A stretch of 64,000 nt of DNA from assembly GCA_036015235.1 (NCBI GenBank), contig CP107926.1:2732001-2796000 (forward strand), in the 5' to 3' direction. This DNA comes from Streptomyces sp. NBC_00433 (lineage in GTDB: Bacteria; Actinomycetota; Actinomycetes; Streptomycetales; Streptomycetaceae). Made by a program: the position numbers and the translations under genes. Each line of letters begins with the position of its first letter. The first letter of the stretch is position 1. Below are positions 52,644 to 62,376 of this stretch, in pieces. The notes beneath the pieces are model-generated. The model ran no database searches and was not told where the DNA came from. It worked only from the letters and a program-made list of their open reading frames with translations.

Positions 52644-53355
52644 GCGGGCCGGCCGGCACGGGCACGGCGGCGAAGGTCGCGGGGCGGCGCAGCCTGGTCC
52701 AGTGGCCGACCGGCCAGCCGATCCAGTCGGCGCGGCCGATCACCCGGCCGACCGGGACGGTGCCGCCGCCGGGATCGCCGAGGTGATCGCGCGAGTCACG
52801 CGAGTCGTCGCGATGGTCGCCCATCACCCAGAGTCTTCCGTCCGGAACCACGATGTCGAACGGTACCTGGGAAGGTGTGTTTCCGGGATAAAGGTAAGTC
52901 TCGTCCAGCGGGTGGCCGTTGACCATGAGCCGGCCCCGCGCGTCGCAGCAGGTGACCCGGTCGCCGCCGACGCCGATCACCCGCTTGACGAAGTCCGTGC
53001 CGCCCGCCTGCGTGAACGACCCGTCGCCGTCGAACACGATCACATCCCCCCGCCGCGGTGTGCCGCCGAAGCGGTACGCCAGCTTGTCCACCAGCACCCG
53101 GTCACCGATCCGCAGCGTGCCCTCCATCGAGCCGCTGGGCACCTGGAAGGGCTGTACCACGAAGCTGCTGACCAGCAGCAGCGCCGCCACACCGGAGAGC
53201 GCGAGCAGGATCGTACGCCGCCAGTCGGCCCACCACAGCGGCAGCGACCGCGCCAGTCGCGCACGCAGCACAACGGAACGCGACCGCTCCTCCGGTTCCG
53301 CCTCGTCGGCGGCAGAGGAACGGTCGCGTTCCGGTACGGCTGCTTCGGTGTCCAT
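52636..53355 (-). CDS. sipW: Type I signal peptidase (SipW-like)
   Basis: A 239-residue signal peptidase and the first of the four. Anchor LLALSGVAALLLVSSFVVQPF, Ser in VPSGSMEGT, Lys in VKRVIGVGGD, and WVMGDHRDDSRDSRDH are visible. It has no clear C-terminal helix. The rplS stop is 45 bases upstream on the same strand. Four paralogues in tandem are usual in Streptomyces, which secretes many proteins. Confidence 0.93.
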   Translation of the reverse strand: MDTEAAVPERDRSSAADEAEPEERSRSVVLRARLARSLPLWWADWRRTILLALSGVAALLLVSSFVVQPFQVPSGSMEGTLRIGDRVLVDKLAYRFGGTPRRGDVIVFDGDGSFTQAGGTDFVKRVIGVGGDRVTCCDARGRLMVNGHPLDETYLYPGNTPSQVPFDIVVPDGRLWVMGDHRDDSRDSRDHLGDPGGGTVPVGRVIGRADWIGWPVGHWTRLRRPATFAAVPVPAGPHG

Positions 53356-53400
53356 CGAGGCCAGAGCTTATCCGGCCGCTCCCTGGATACCGCTACGCGA

Positions 53401-53751
53401 TCAGTTGTCGCGCTTCTCCTTGATCTTCGCGGCCTTGCCGCGCAGTTCGCGGAGGTAGTACAGCTTGGCGCGGCGCACGTCGCCGCGGGTGACGACCTCG
53501 ATCTTCTCGACGATCGGGGTGTGCACCGGGAAGGTGCGCTCGACACCGACGGAGAAGCTGACCTTGCGGACCGTGAAGGTCTCGCTGACGCCCGCGCCCT
53601 GGCGGCGGATGACGACGCCCTTGAACTGCTGCACACGGGAGCGGTTGCCCTCGATGACGCGCACGTGGACGTTGACGGTGTCGCCGGGGCGGAAGGCCGG
53701 GACGTCGGTGCGCAGCGAGGCGCTGTTGAGGCCCTCGATCAGGTTGGTCAT
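53401..53751 (-). CDS. rplS: 50S ribosomal protein L19
   Basis: A 116-residue protein at the interface of the ribosomal subunits. The full family length and the segments [33 protein letters not shown] and [20 protein letters not shown] are present. The ATG at 53751 follows AGGAAG. It follows trmD, with 131 bases between. Confidence 0.97.
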   Translation of the reverse strand: MTNLIEGLNSASLRTDVPAFRPGDTVNVHVRVIEGNRSRVQQFKGVVIRRQGAGVSETFTVRKVSFSVGVERTFPVHTPIVEKIEVVTRGDVRRAKLYYLRELRGKAAKIKEKRDN

Positions 53752-53882
53752 ATGGTTCTGCTTCCTCGCCGATGCCACAGGTCATCGACGGAACGTGGTG
53801 GTTCGTCATGGGGTGCGCGGCCGGTGCCGGCGGGCGTCGTTCCCCCTGTGGCAGGGGCGCGCGCCGGACGGGCAGCAGCCGC

Positions 53883-54704
53883 TCATTCTTCCACGGCGTA
53901 GGGGCTCGGCCCAAATCGCCCGTCGGGGCCGGGCTGCCAGCCCAGGATGCTGAGCATCTCGCGGTCGCGCCGGTCGAAGACGGACGGGTCGCAACGCCGC
54001 ACCAGGTCGGGCCGGTTGGCGACCGTGCGCCGCAGCGCCTCGTCGCGCCGCCAGCGGGCGATCCTGCCGTGGTGGCCGCTGAGCAGCACCTCGGGGATAC
54101 CGCGGCCGCGCCACTGCGGCGGCTTGGTGAAGACCGGGCCCTCCAGCAGGTTCGCCATCGCGCCCGGCGCGAAGGAGTCGTCGCGGTGCGACTGCGCATT
54201 GCCGAGGACGCCGGGCAGCAGCCGGGCCACCGCCTCGGTGATGACGAGCACCGCCGCCTCGCCGCCGGCCAGCACGTAGTCGCCGATGGAGACCTCGTAG
54301 ACCGGCATCCTGGTGCGGTATTCGGCGGTGACGCGGCTGTCGATGCCCTCGTAGCGCGCGGGCGCGAAGACCAGCCAGGGGTGCGCGGACATCTCCGCGG
54401 CCAGTTCCTGGGTGAAGGGCCGCCCGCTCGGGGTGGGCACGACCAGTGCGGGCCTGGAGGCGCCCGCCTCGTAGCCCTCGGCCATGGTCTCGTCCAGTGC
54501 CTCGCCCCACGGCCCGGTCATCATGACCATGCCGGGGCCGCCGCCGTACGGGGTGTCGTCGACGGTGTTGTGCCGGTCGTGGGCCCACTCGCGCAGGTCG
54601 TGCACCCGGACGTCCAGGCGTCCCGCCGCACGGGCCTTGCCGACCAGCGAGACCTTCAGCGGCTCCAGATACTCCGGGAAGATCGTGACGACGTCGATCC
54701 GCAT
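53883..54704 (-). CDS. trmD: tRNA (guanine-N1)-methyltransferase
   Basis: A 273-residue SPOUT enzyme that makes m1G37 in tRNAs to prevent frameshifting. Knot motifs PYGGGPGMVMM, PARYEGIDSR, and EVSIGDYVLAGGEAAVLVITEAVARLLPGVLG are intact. Its start is one base after the rimM stop, so the two are probably coupled. Confidence 0.96.
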   Translation of the reverse strand: MRIDVVTIFPEYLEPLKVSLVGKARAAGRLDVRVHDLREWAHDRHNTVDDTPYGGGPGMVMMTGPWGEALDETMAEGYEAGASRPALVVPTPSGRPFTQELAAEMSAHPWLVFAPARYEGIDSRVTAEYRTRMPVYEVSIGDYVLAGGEAAVLVITEAVARLLPGVLGNAQSHRDDSFAPGAMANLLEGPVFTKPPQWRGRGIPEVLLSGHHGRIARWRRDEALRRTVANRPDLVRRCDPSVFDRRDREMLSILGWQPGPDGRFGPSPYAVEE

Positions 54705-54705
54705 C

Positions 54706-55293
54706 TCAGCCGCCGTCCCTGGGAGCGGCCGCCGTGCCGGCCTCCCCGGGAGCTTCCGCCGTCCCGTCGAGGTCCGCGGCGGCCTCCTCGTCCAGCAGCC
54801 CGGGCGGCGGGTCGATCACCGCGCGCTGCTCCTCCAGGTCGATCTCCGGCACGAACTCGGTGACGAAGGGGATCAGCACCTCGGTCTCGTCCGGGCGCCG
54901 GACGACCAGCAGGTCCTGGTAGGGCAGGTGGCTGATCTCGGCGATCCGGCCGATCTCGCGGCCGTCGACGGTGACCACGTCGAGGTCGATGAGCTGGTGG
55001 TCGTAGAACTCCTCGGGGTCCTCGGGGGTCTGCGCCGGGTCCACCTCGGCGATCAGCAGCGTATTGCGCAGCGCCTCGGCGCCGGTGCGGTCGCTGACGC
55101 CCTCGAAGCGCAGCATCAGCCGCCCGCTGTGCACCCGCCCCGCGGCAATGGTGAGCGGCCCGGTGGCGGCCGGATCCGTGGCCAGGACGGCGCCCGGCGC
55201 GAGCCGCAGCTCCGGCTCGTCGGTGCGCACCTCGATGCTCACCTCGCCCTTGATGCCGTGGGCGCGGCCGATCCTGCCGACTACCAGCTGCAT
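54706..55293 (-). CDS. rimM: Ribosome maturation factor RimM
   Basis: A 195-residue 30S assembly factor. The N-terminal part [25 protein letters not shown] and the PRC-barrel end [25 protein letters not shown] are characteristic. The C-terminal 25 residues are Ala/Gly-rich. I chose the ATG at 55293, where the family begins, with GAGGTG ten bases upstream. It lies between the KH gene and trmD. Confidence 0.94.
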   Translation of the reverse strand: MQLVVGRIGRAHGIKGEVSIEVRTDEPELRLAPGAVLATDPAATGPLTIAAGRVHSGRLMLRFEGVSDRTGAEALRNTLLIAEVDPAQTPEDPEEFYDHQLIDLDVVTVDGREIGRIAEISHLPYQDLLVVRRPDETEVLIPFVTEFVPEIDLEEQRAVIDPPPGLLDEEAAADLDGTAEAPGEAGTAAAPRDGG

Positions 55294-55423
55294 GGAGCGC
55301 TTCACCTCTCGTACGTGGTCCGGTTCGTACGACATCCAGGTCGTACGGCATACGGCTCGGGCCGGGAGCGGCATCGCCACCCCCGGCCCGAGCCGGTCTT
55401 CCGTGCGGTACTACGGCCGGTGC

Positions 55424-55663
55424 TCAGCGCGCCTGGTCGACGTCGACCAGGTCGACGCGGATACCACGGCCGCCGAGCGCACCCACGACCGTGCGCAGTG
55501 CGCGGGCGGTACGGCCGTTGCGGCCGATCACCTTGCCGAGGTCGTCGGGGTGCACCCGGACCTCGAGCACACTGCCGCGGCGCAGGGTGCGCATGTCCAC
55601 CTGCACATCGTCGGGATTGTCGACGATGCCCTTCACGAGGTGCTCAAGAGCCTCCTCAAGCAC
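55424..55663 (-). CDS. khpA: KH-domain RNA-binding protein (KhpA-type)
   Basis: A 79-residue single KH domain. The GxxG loop is visible in VIGRNGRTARALRTVV. Such proteins bind RNA, often with the Jag/KhpB protein, and are always between rpsP and rimM in actinobacteria. The gene starts two bases after the rpsP stop. Confidence 0.9.
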   Translation of the reverse strand: MLEEALEHLVKGIVDNPDDVQVDMRTLRRGSVLEVRVHPDDLGKVIGRNGRTARALRTVVGALGGRGIRVDLVDVDQAR

Positions 55664-55665
55664 GC

Positions 55666-56109
55666 TCAGGCCTCGGTGGACTCAGCCGCGGCCGGGGCCT
55701 CGGCGGTGTCGTCGGCCTTCTTGTCGGCCTTCTTGGCCTTCGGGGTGATCGCCTCACCCTTGGGCTCGTCGGCGCTGTCCTTGGCCGCGGCCTCGAACAG
55801 GGCGCGCTTGTCGGCCTTCGGCTCGGCGACGAGCAGCGGCGCGGGGGCCTCAAGGCCCTTGTGCTTCTGCCAGTCACCGGTGAGCTTGAGGATGGCCAGC
55901 ACGGGCTCGGTCGGCTGGGCGCCGACGGAGAGCCAGTACTGCGCGCGGTCCGAGTCGACCTCGATGCGCGACGGGTTCTGCACCGGGTGGTACAGGCCGA
56001 TCTCCTCGATGGCCCGGCCGTCACGGCGGGTACGGGAGTCGGCGACGACGATGCGGTAGTGAGGCGAACGGATCTTGCCCAGACGCTTCAGCTTGATCTT
56101 GACTGCCAC
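55666..56109 (-). CDS. rpsP: 30S ribosomal protein S16
   Basis: A 147-residue S16. The core, residues 1-85 ([42 protein letters not shown]), is standard. The rest is a charged Ala/Lys/Glu tail, typical of actinobacteria. It heads rpsP-khpA-rimM-trmD-rplS. Confidence 0.97.
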   Translation of the reverse strand: MAVKIKLKRLGKIRSPHYRIVVADSRTRRDGRAIEEIGLYHPVQNPSRIEVDSDRAQYWLSVGAQPTEPVLAILKLTGDWQKHKGLEAPAPLLVAEPKADKRALFEAAAKDSADEPKGEAITPKAKKADKKADDTAEAPAAAESTEA

Positions 56110-56257
56110 GGGAGTGGATTCTCCTGGTGTTGACGTGTTTGGGCACGACGAGCTTCCACGTGGGGTTGCGGGAGTCGTGCGCCCGATGGACGCGTCAGCC
56201 GAAGGAGAGAGGGTTCCTGCACGGCTGTCGAGTTCTCAGCTGGACATTCTGCCACAC

Positions 56258-56848
56258 TCAGGCGACGCCCACGACCTCAGGGATGCGGAAGGGCTGCCCG
56301 CAGGCCCCGCACATGATCGGCGCCTGGGCCAGCACGGACGGCACCACGCGCACATTGCGCCCGCAGTCGCAGACCGCCTTGACCCGCACACCGCCGCCCG
56401 AGGAGCCGTGGCGCGCGGCCGGCCCGCGGAAGGAGCTGGCGGTGTCCGCCGTGGTGGCCACGGTGTGGGCCTTGAGGGCGCGCTGCAGACGGTCGATGGT
56501 CACCCGATATCGCTTGCGGGTGTCGGGGCGCATCACCACGAGCGAGAACCCGCTGCTGGGATGCGGCTCCTCGGCATGGTCGAGGCCCATCTCGTCGGCA
56601 ATGGCCAGGAAACGGCGGTTGTGGTAGCGGCCGGCACGCGAGGTGTCACGGATGCCGCGTGCTGCGGCGATCCCGTGCACGGCCTCGTGCAGCAGCCTTT
56701 CGAAGGAGAGGGCGTTTCCGCAGGCGGACGACGACTCTCCGATCAGGGACTCGGGGGCGGCCAGATCGGGCAGCTCGGGGTGGTGCCGTTGAATATCGGC
56801 CCACGCGACTGCCAGCTCGGCGGCGAGAACAGGTGGTGTCGTGCTCAC
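56258..56848 (-). CDS. SprT-like zinc metallopeptidase with C-terminal zinc ribbon
   Basis: A 196-residue protein. Residues 54-58 form HEAVH within LLHEAVHGIAAARGIRDTS, and His76 in RYHNRRF may be the third metal ligand, as in SprT. Near the C-terminus, VCDCGRNVRVV and PIMCGACGQPF supply the four Cys of a zinc ribbon. SprT and Spartan proteins cut DNA-bound proteins, but the bacterial branch is little studied. The GTG at 56848 is the family-like start (STTPPVLAAEL); a longer frame upstream is not supported. Confidence 0.75.
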   Translation of the reverse strand: MSTTPPVLAAELAVAWADIQRHHPELPDLAAPESLIGESSSACGNALSFERLLHEAVHGIAAARGIRDTSRAGRYHNRRFLAIADEMGLDHAEEPHPSSGFSLVVMRPDTRKRYRVTIDRLQRALKAHTVATTADTASSFRGPAARHGSSGGGVRVKAVCDCGRNVRVVPSVLAQAPIMCGACGQPFRIPEVVGVA

Positions 56849-57088
56849 GCCGTGACAACGAGCCGGGCGCTCCCGGTGTTCCGATTCCGGGCCAGCCCAA
56901 TTAATTTGCACTGATCGGTCAGTTCCGGATGATGCGCATTGGATGGGCCTGGATGGGCGTGGATGGGCATGACGCAGGGCGGGTGCGGAGGACAGTGGAG
57001 AACCCGCGCACCCGCCCCATCGCTGGACGAACCACGTATTACGTACATCGGTTTTCGGTCAGCGGACGCCGCGGGCGTCCGCGGGCGG

Positions 57089-58501
57089 TCAGTACGCCCG
57101 TGCGACGATCGCGAGCGTGCCGGGAGCGTCGTCCGAGTCCGGCACCCCGCCGTCCTTCGTGACCAGGCAGCGCACCGAAACGCCCTGCTGGGCGAGCTCC
57201 TCCTCGCCCACCGGGCCGAGGTCGGCCCACGGGATGCGGGCCCAGCCGGTCGCGGCGGCCGCGACGGCCTCCTCGATGGTCGAGACGTCCACAGTGCGGG
57301 ATTCCCGGCGCTCGCGGGACTCCCGCAGCAGCTGCGCCTGGTCCTCCTCCAGCACCGCGGGCAGCAGCTCGGCGAGGCCGTCCAGCGCGACCGGCGTCTT
57401 GCCGCCGGGGATGCGCCGCGCCAGCATCGCGGTGCCCGCCTCCAGGTCGCGCGGGCCCACCTCGACCCGCACGGGCACGCCCTTCAGCTCCCAGTCGACC
57501 GCGCGGCGGCCGAAGGGGGTGTCGGTGCGGTCGTCGACCACGACCCGCAGGCCCGCGGCCTTGAGCCGGTCGCCGATCTCCCGGACCTTGGCCACGACCT
57601 CGTCGTCGCCCTTGATCGCCAGCACCACGACCTGCACATGGGCCAGCCGCGGCGGCACCCGCAGCCCGTTGTCGTCGCCGTGCATCATCACCAGGGCGCC
57701 GATCATGCGGGTGGTGCTGCCCCAGGAGGTCTGCCAGACGTGCTCCTGGGCACCGTCCTTGGACAGGTACTGCGTGTTGAAGGCCTTCGCGAAATTCTGG
57801 CCCAGCTCGTGGCTGGTGCCCAGCTGCAGCGCCTTGCCGTCGCCCATCATGCCTTCGAGGGTGAGGGTGTTGATCGCCCCTGCGAAGCGCTCCTTGACCG
57901 TCTTGCGGCCCAGCACGACGTCCATCGCCAGCACGTTGGTCATGAAGTCGGCGTAGACCTCGCGCTGGATCCGCGAGGCGTAGTCGCGCGCGTCCTCGTA
58001 GCTGGCGTGCGCGGTGTGGCCCTCCTGCCAGAGGAATTCGGTGGTGCGCAGGAACAGCCGGGGGCGCAGCTCCCACCGCACCACGTTCGCCCACTGGTTG
58101 ATCAGCAGCGGCAGGTCGCGGTAGCTCTGCACCCACTTGGAGAAATACTCATTGATGATCGTCTCCGAGGTGGGGCGCACCACGATCGGCTCTTCGAGCT
58201 CCTTGCCGCCCGCGTGCGTGACGACCGCCAGCTCCGGCGCGAAGCCCTCGACGTGCTCGGCCTCCCGGGTCAGGTAGGACTGCGGGATGAAGAGGGGGAA
58301 GTACGCGTTCTGCGCACCGGCCTCCTTGATCCGCAGGTCCATGTCCTGCTGCATCCGCTCCCACAGGCCGTAGCCGTACGGCCGGATGACCATGGTGCCG
58401 CGGACCGGGCCGTTGTCGGCCAGCTCTGCTTTGTTGATCAGGTCCTGGTACCAGCGCGGGAAGTCGTCCGCCTGGGGGGTGAGAACGGGAGCCTTTGCCA
58501 T
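57089..58501 (-). CDS. proS: Prolyl-tRNA synthetase
   Basis: A 470-residue class II synthetase of the eukaryote/archaea-like type (no editing insertion). Class II motifs are seen as IRPYGYGLWERMQQDMDL, RPTSETIINEYFSKW, RWELRPRLFLRTTEFLWQEGHTAH and the C-terminal anticodon-binding part. The ATG at 58501 is the family start (MAKAPVLTPQADDFPRWYQD). It charges tRNA-Pro. Confidence 0.95.
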   Translation of the reverse strand: MAKAPVLTPQADDFPRWYQDLINKAELADNGPVRGTMVIRPYGYGLWERMQQDMDLRIKEAGAQNAYFPLFIPQSYLTREAEHVEGFAPELAVVTHAGGKELEEPIVVRPTSETIINEYFSKWVQSYRDLPLLINQWANVVRWELRPRLFLRTTEFLWQEGHTAHASYEDARDYASRIQREVYADFMTNVLAMDVVLGRKTVKERFAGAINTLTLEGMMGDGKALQLGTSHELGQNFAKAFNTQYLSKDGAQEHVWQTSWGSTTRMIGALVMMHGDDNGLRVPPRLAHVQVVVLAIKGDDEVVAKVREIGDRLKAAGLRVVVDDRTDTPFGRRAVDWELKGVPVRVEVGPRDLEAGTAMLARRIPGGKTPVALDGLAELLPAVLEEDQAQLLRESRERRESRTVDVSTIEEAVAAAATGWARIPWADLGPVGEEELAQQGVSVRCLVTKDGGVPDSDDAPGTLAIVARAY

Positions 58502-58696
58502 GCAGGCGATGGTACGTGCCGAGGCGGCCGCAGCGTGAATCGATAACGCCCGCGGGACCGGCCGCGGAACGGATGAAAAACAGCTCCCCAGGCCCCTGGA
58601 CGGCACGGGCAAACAGCAGTTGTCTGGCTCTCGGGGACGAAAGCGGCACACCTTCCCACGGGGGCACACAGCGAGGCGTGGCTGATTGGGGCTTCG

Positions 58697-59539
58697 ATGG
58701 CACCTACCCTCTATCGCGGATCCAGGCCGGCGACGGCGCACCAGGGCCGGGCACGGGACTGGGCCGAGATCCAGGAACGCATGCTCGTACCGCTCTACGA
58801 CACCGTGCACGACCGGCTCGACGTCGGCCCCGGCACCCGGCTCCTCGCCCTCAACTGCGGTTCGGGCCTCGCCCTGCTGCTCGCCGCGGCCCGGGGCGCG
58901 GCCGTCACCGGATACGACGCCGACCCCGAGCGGCTGCGTCTTGCCGCGGAAAGGGTCGCAGTACGCCGAAGGCCCGGCACATTACCGCGCGGAGCGCCCA
59001 CGCACCCCGCCGCGGCCTCCCTGCGCGCCGGCGCACCCGGAAAGTCCGACCTGCGCGACGGCGGCTACGGCGTGGTCACCGCCCTCGACCCGGCCACACC
59101 CGCCGGTGCCCTGCGCCCGGCGCTGTCCGCCGTCGCCGCCGGGGCCCGCCCGGGCAGCGCGGTGGTGCTGGCCGGCTGGGGGCCGCCGGAGCGCTGCTCG
59201 GCCGCCCGGGTGCTGAAGGTCGCCGCCCGGCTCGCCGAGCCCCGCGTCCCGGCCGGGCCCGCGCCGCGGCTCAGCGGCCGGGACGACCTGGAGGACCTGG
59301 CCAGGGACGCCGGGCTGCGGCCCGACGGCTCGGGGCGGGTGTCCTGCCCGTTCGGCTACCAGGACAAGGCCAGCGCCGTCAGGGGCCTGCTGTCGACCGG
59401 CCTCTTCGACGCGGCGGTGGCCGCCACCGACCAGCAGCAGGTGGAGAAGGAGGTCGCCGAGGCCCTGCACCCCTACCGGCGCCCCGACGGCACCGTCCGG
59501 ATGGAGAACGTCTTCCGCTACCTCGTCGCCCGCGTCTGA
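58697..59539 (+). CDS. SAM-dependent methyltransferase-like protein
   Basis: A 280-residue protein with the first part of a Rossmann methyltransferase: TRLLALNCGSGLALLLAAARGAAVTGYDADPERL near residue 50, in place of the consensus LDxGCGxG. The second half is a helical part with SCPFGYQDKASAVRGLLSTGLFDAAVAA, also found in actinobacterial methyltransferase-like proteins. Activity is uncertain. The ATG at 58697 is preceded by TTGGGG. It is divergent from proS. Confidence 0.6.
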   Translation: MAPTLYRGSRPATAHQGRARDWAEIQERMLVPLYDTVHDRLDVGPGTRLLALNCGSGLALLLAAARGAAVTGYDADPERLRLAAERVAVRRRPGTLPRGAPTHPAAASLRAGAPGKSDLRDGGYGVVTALDPATPAGALRPALSAVAAGARPGSAVVLAGWGPPERCSAARVLKVAARLAEPRVPAGPAPRLSGRDDLEDLARDAGLRPDGSGRVSCPFGYQDKASAVRGLLSTGLFDAAVAATDQQQVEKEVAEALHPYRRPDGTVRMENVFRYLVARV

Positions 59540-59597
59540 CTCCGCCAGGCCGAGAAACCCGGTGGCCGCCGGGCATGGCATCGGCAAGGGTGAGGGC

Positions 59598-60101
59598 ATG
59601 CCCACCACTCCGCTGCCGCCCGGCGCCCCGGCGTCCGTACGCCTGGTCAAGGCCGGGCGCGAGAAGGTCTCCTACCCCGCCACCGTGGTCGCCGACGACG
59701 GCGTCCGCGTGACCGTGACCGCGCCCTGGTCGCTGCCGCACGTCCGCGACTTCGGCTTCGTCCGCTTCGAGCCCGGCGACCTGTTCACCGAGCACTACTG
59801 GCGCGACCGGTGGTACGCGGTCAAGGAGGTGCGCGACGCCCGCGGTGTGCCCAAGGGCTGGTATTGCGACATCGCCCGCCCGGTCGCCGTCGCGGACGGG
59901 GTGCTCACCTCGGAGGACCTGGACCTCGACTTGTGGGTGTCGGCCGACGGCACCGAGGTGCTGCGGCTGGACGAGGACGAATTCGCCGCGAGCGGCCTCG
60001 CGGTGCGCGACCCGGACGCGGCCGGGCGCGCGGTGCGCGCGCTGGACGAACTGGAGGCGCTGGCCCGCCGCGACGGCGGGCTGGCACCGCTGCTCGGCTG
60101 A
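59598..60101 (+). CDS. DUF402-family phosphohydrolase-like protein
   Basis: A 167-residue protein. The beta-barrel core, including FVRFEPGDLFTEHYWRDRWYAVKEVRDARGVPKGWYCDIARP and VLTSEDLDLDLWVSADG, is characteristic of DUF402, some members of which are nucleoside tri/diphosphatases. The ATG at 59598 follows AAGGGTGAGG. It lies 58 bases downstream of the methyltransferase-like gene and is convergent with the GNAT gene. Confidence 0.85.
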   Translation: MPTTPLPPGAPASVRLVKAGREKVSYPATVVADDGVRVTVTAPWSLPHVRDFGFVRFEPGDLFTEHYWRDRWYAVKEVRDARGVPKGWYCDIARPVAVADGVLTSEDLDLDLWVSADGTEVLRLDEDEFAASGLAVRDPDAAGRAVRALDELEALARRDGGLAPLLG

Positions 60102-60132
60102 ACCGCGGGGCGGGGGCCCGGCCCCTGCCCCG

Positions 60133-60648
60133 TCACAGGCCGGGCCATTCCTCCACGGTCAGGGCGAAGCGCTCGTGGTCGCGCCAGGCGTCGTTGATGT
60201 ACAGCATCCGCGGCGAGAAGCCCTCGTGCCGGAAACCGAGCCGCTTGGCCATGGCCACCGACCTGATGTTGTCCGGCTGGACGCTGATCTCCAGCCGGTG
60301 CAGGCCGAGGCCCCCCGGCTCGGCGCTGAAGCAGCGGTCCACCACCAGGCGCAGACCCTCGCTCATCCGCCCGGTCCCGTTGTAGGGCACGTAACTGTCG
60401 TAGCCGAGCGCGCCGTTGCGGAAGCGGGACATCACGATGTTGGCGACATTGCACTTGCCGACGATGCCGCCGTCCTCGTCGTTGACGATCAGGAAGGTCC
60501 GCAGTCCCTCACCCTGCCGGCGCAGCAACTCCGGCAGGCCGTCCGGCTCCACCGGATTCCACGGAGCGAGGTGCTCGACGGAGCGCAGCACCGCGCTGCG
60601 GTGCGCCTCGGCGTCACTGGACATGGGTTCTCTGATCGATACACGCAT
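60133..60648 (-). CDS. GNAT-family N-acetyltransferase (RimJ/RimL-like)
   Basis: A 171-residue acetyltransferase with RIM-like features: IVGKCNVANIVMSRFRNGALGYDSYVPYNGTGRMSEGLRLVVDRCF and the acetyl-CoA region LHRLEISVQPDNIRSVAMAKRLGFRHEGFSPRMLYIND. It may modify N-termini of ribosomal proteins or another amine. It follows ffh at 36 bases and is probably in the same transcript. The ATG at 60648 has a weak ribosome binding site; ATG 60624 is possible. Confidence 0.82.
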   Translation of the reverse strand: MRVSIREPMSSDAEAHRSAVLRSVEHLAPWNPVEPDGLPELLRRQGEGLRTFLIVNDEDGGIVGKCNVANIVMSRFRNGALGYDSYVPYNGTGRMSEGLRLVVDRCFSAEPGGLGLHRLEISVQPDNIRSVAMAKRLGFRHEGFSPRMLYINDAWRDHERFALTVEEWPGL

Positions 60649-60684
60649 GGACCCATCATCCCCGGACGCCGGAAGGCACCCGCA

Positions 60685-62247
60685 TCAGCCCATGAACTTC
60701 TTGAACTCGTCGGGCAGTTCGAAGTCCTGGCCGCCGGCAGGCAGCCCGAAGGGGCTGTCGCCGCCCTCGCCGGGCCCCTGGCTCTGCTGCTCCTCCCGGC
60801 GGGCGGCCGCCGCGGCGGCGTCGGCCTTGCGCTTCATCGGGTTGCCGCTCTGCCGCTTGCCCTTGGCCTGCTTCTGCTGCTTCTTCTGCCGGCCGGCACC
60901 GCCGCCCATGCCCGGCATCCCCGGCATCCCCGGCATGCCGCCGCCCTGCGCCATCCGCGACATCATCTTGCGCGCCTCGAAGAACCGCTCCACCAGGCTC
61001 TTGACCGCGCTGACCTCGACACCGGAGCCCTTGGCGATACGGGCCCTGCGCGAGCCGTTGATCAGGTGCGGGTCGGCGCGCTCGCCCGGCGTCATGGACT
61101 TGATGATCGCGGCGGTGCGGTCGACGTCCTTCTCGTCCAGGTTGTTGATCTGGTCCTTGATCTGGCCCATGCCCGGCAGCATGCCGAGCAGCTTGGAGAT
61201 CGAGCCCATCTTGCGGACCTGCTCCATCTGGGCCAGGAAGTCGTCCAGCGTGAATTCCTTGGGACCCTTCGCCAGCTTGGCCGCCATCTTCTCGGCCTCG
61301 GCCTGGCTGAAGGTCTGCTCGGCCTTCTCGATCAGCGACAGCATGTCGCCCATACCCAGGATGCGGGACGCCATCCGGTCCGGGTGGAACGCGTCGAAGT
61401 CGTCGAGCTTCTCGCCGTTCGACGCGAACATGATCTGCTTGCCGGTCACGTGCGCGATCGACAGGGCCGCGCCGCCACGGGCGTCGCCGTCGAGCTTGGA
61501 GAGCACCACGCCGTCGAAGCCGACGCCGTCGCGGAAGGCCTCCGCGGTGTTGACCGCGTCCTGGCCGATCATCGCGTCGACGACGAAGAGGATCTCGTCG
61601 GGGTCGGTCGCGTCGCGGATGTCCGCGGCCTGCCGCATCAGCTCCTGGTCGACGCCGAGGCGGCCCGCGGTGTCGACGATCACGATGTCGTACTGCCGGG
61701 ACTTGGCGAAGTCGATGGAGTCCTTGGCGACCTTGACCGGGTCGCCGACGCCGTTGCCAGGCTCGGGCGCGTAGACCGCGACGCCGGCGCGCTCGGCGAC
61801 GACGCTGAGCTGGTTGACGGCGTTGGGACGCTGGAGGTCGCAGGCGACCAGCAGCGGGGTGTGGCCCTGGCCCTGCAGCCACTTGCCGAGCTTGCCCGCC
61901 AGCGTGGTCTTGCCGGCGCCCTGGAGGCCCGCCAGCATGATCACGGTCGGCGGCTGCTTGGCGAAGCGCAGCCGGCGGGTCTCGCCGCCCAGGATGGTGA
62001 CCAGCTCGTCATTGACGATCTTGATGACCTGCTGCGCGGGATTCAGCGCCTGCGAGACCTCGGCGCCCGAGGCGCGCTGCTTGACGTTGGCGATGAAGGC
62101 ACGAACGGCGGGCAGCGCGACGTCCGCTTCGAGGAGCGCGATCCGGATCTCGCGCGCGGTGGCGTCGATGTCCGCCTCGGACAGACGGCCGCGCCCCCGG
62201 AGGGTCTTGAAGGTATTCGCGAGGCGATCAGACAGAGTGTCGAACAC
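60685..62247 (-). CDS. ffh: Signal recognition particle protein Ffh
   Basis: A 520-residue SRP GTPase that binds signal peptides of nascent membrane proteins. The NG domain has GLQGAGKTTLAGKLGKW, DTAGRLGVDQELMRQ and LSKLDGDARGGAALS. The methionine-rich M domain at the end has the GGGMPGMPGMPGMGGG run, longer than usual and repetitive, followed by a Lys/Gln-rich tail. It lies between glnD and the GNAT gene. Confidence 0.96.
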   Translation of the reverse strand: MFDTLSDRLANTFKTLRGRGRLSEADIDATAREIRIALLEADVALPAVRAFIANVKQRASGAEVSQALNPAQQVIKIVNDELVTILGGETRRLRFAKQPPTVIMLAGLQGAGKTTLAGKLGKWLQGQGHTPLLVACDLQRPNAVNQLSVVAERAGVAVYAPEPGNGVGDPVKVAKDSIDFAKSRQYDIVIVDTAGRLGVDQELMRQAADIRDATDPDEILFVVDAMIGQDAVNTAEAFRDGVGFDGVVLSKLDGDARGGAALSIAHVTGKQIMFASNGEKLDDFDAFHPDRMASRILGMGDMLSLIEKAEQTFSQAEAEKMAAKLAKGPKEFTLDDFLAQMEQVRKMGSISKLLGMLPGMGQIKDQINNLDEKDVDRTAAIIKSMTPGERADPHLINGSRRARIAKGSGVEVSAVKSLVERFFEARKMMSRMAQGGGMPGMPGMPGMGGGAGRQKKQQKQAKGKRQSGNPMKRKADAAAAAARREEQQSQGPGEGGDSPFGLPAGGQDFELPDEFKKFMG

Positions 62248-62331
62248 GGTGGTCGCAGATCCTCGGGGTCGGGAGTGGAAACGTCGCCTCCCAGAGTATC
62301 CGTCCGGACAGAAAGCTGTTCTTCCCAGCCC

Positions 62332-62376
62332 GAAGCTGTCCCTGCCCGCCGGAAGGCAGCGGGCAGGGACAGCTTC
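62332..62376 (-). terminator. Terminator at the end of glnD
   Basis: An 18-base perfect stem (62332-62349 with 62359-62376) around a 9-base loop. The upstream arm overlaps the glnD stop codon. It separates glnD from ffh. Confidence 0.85.
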
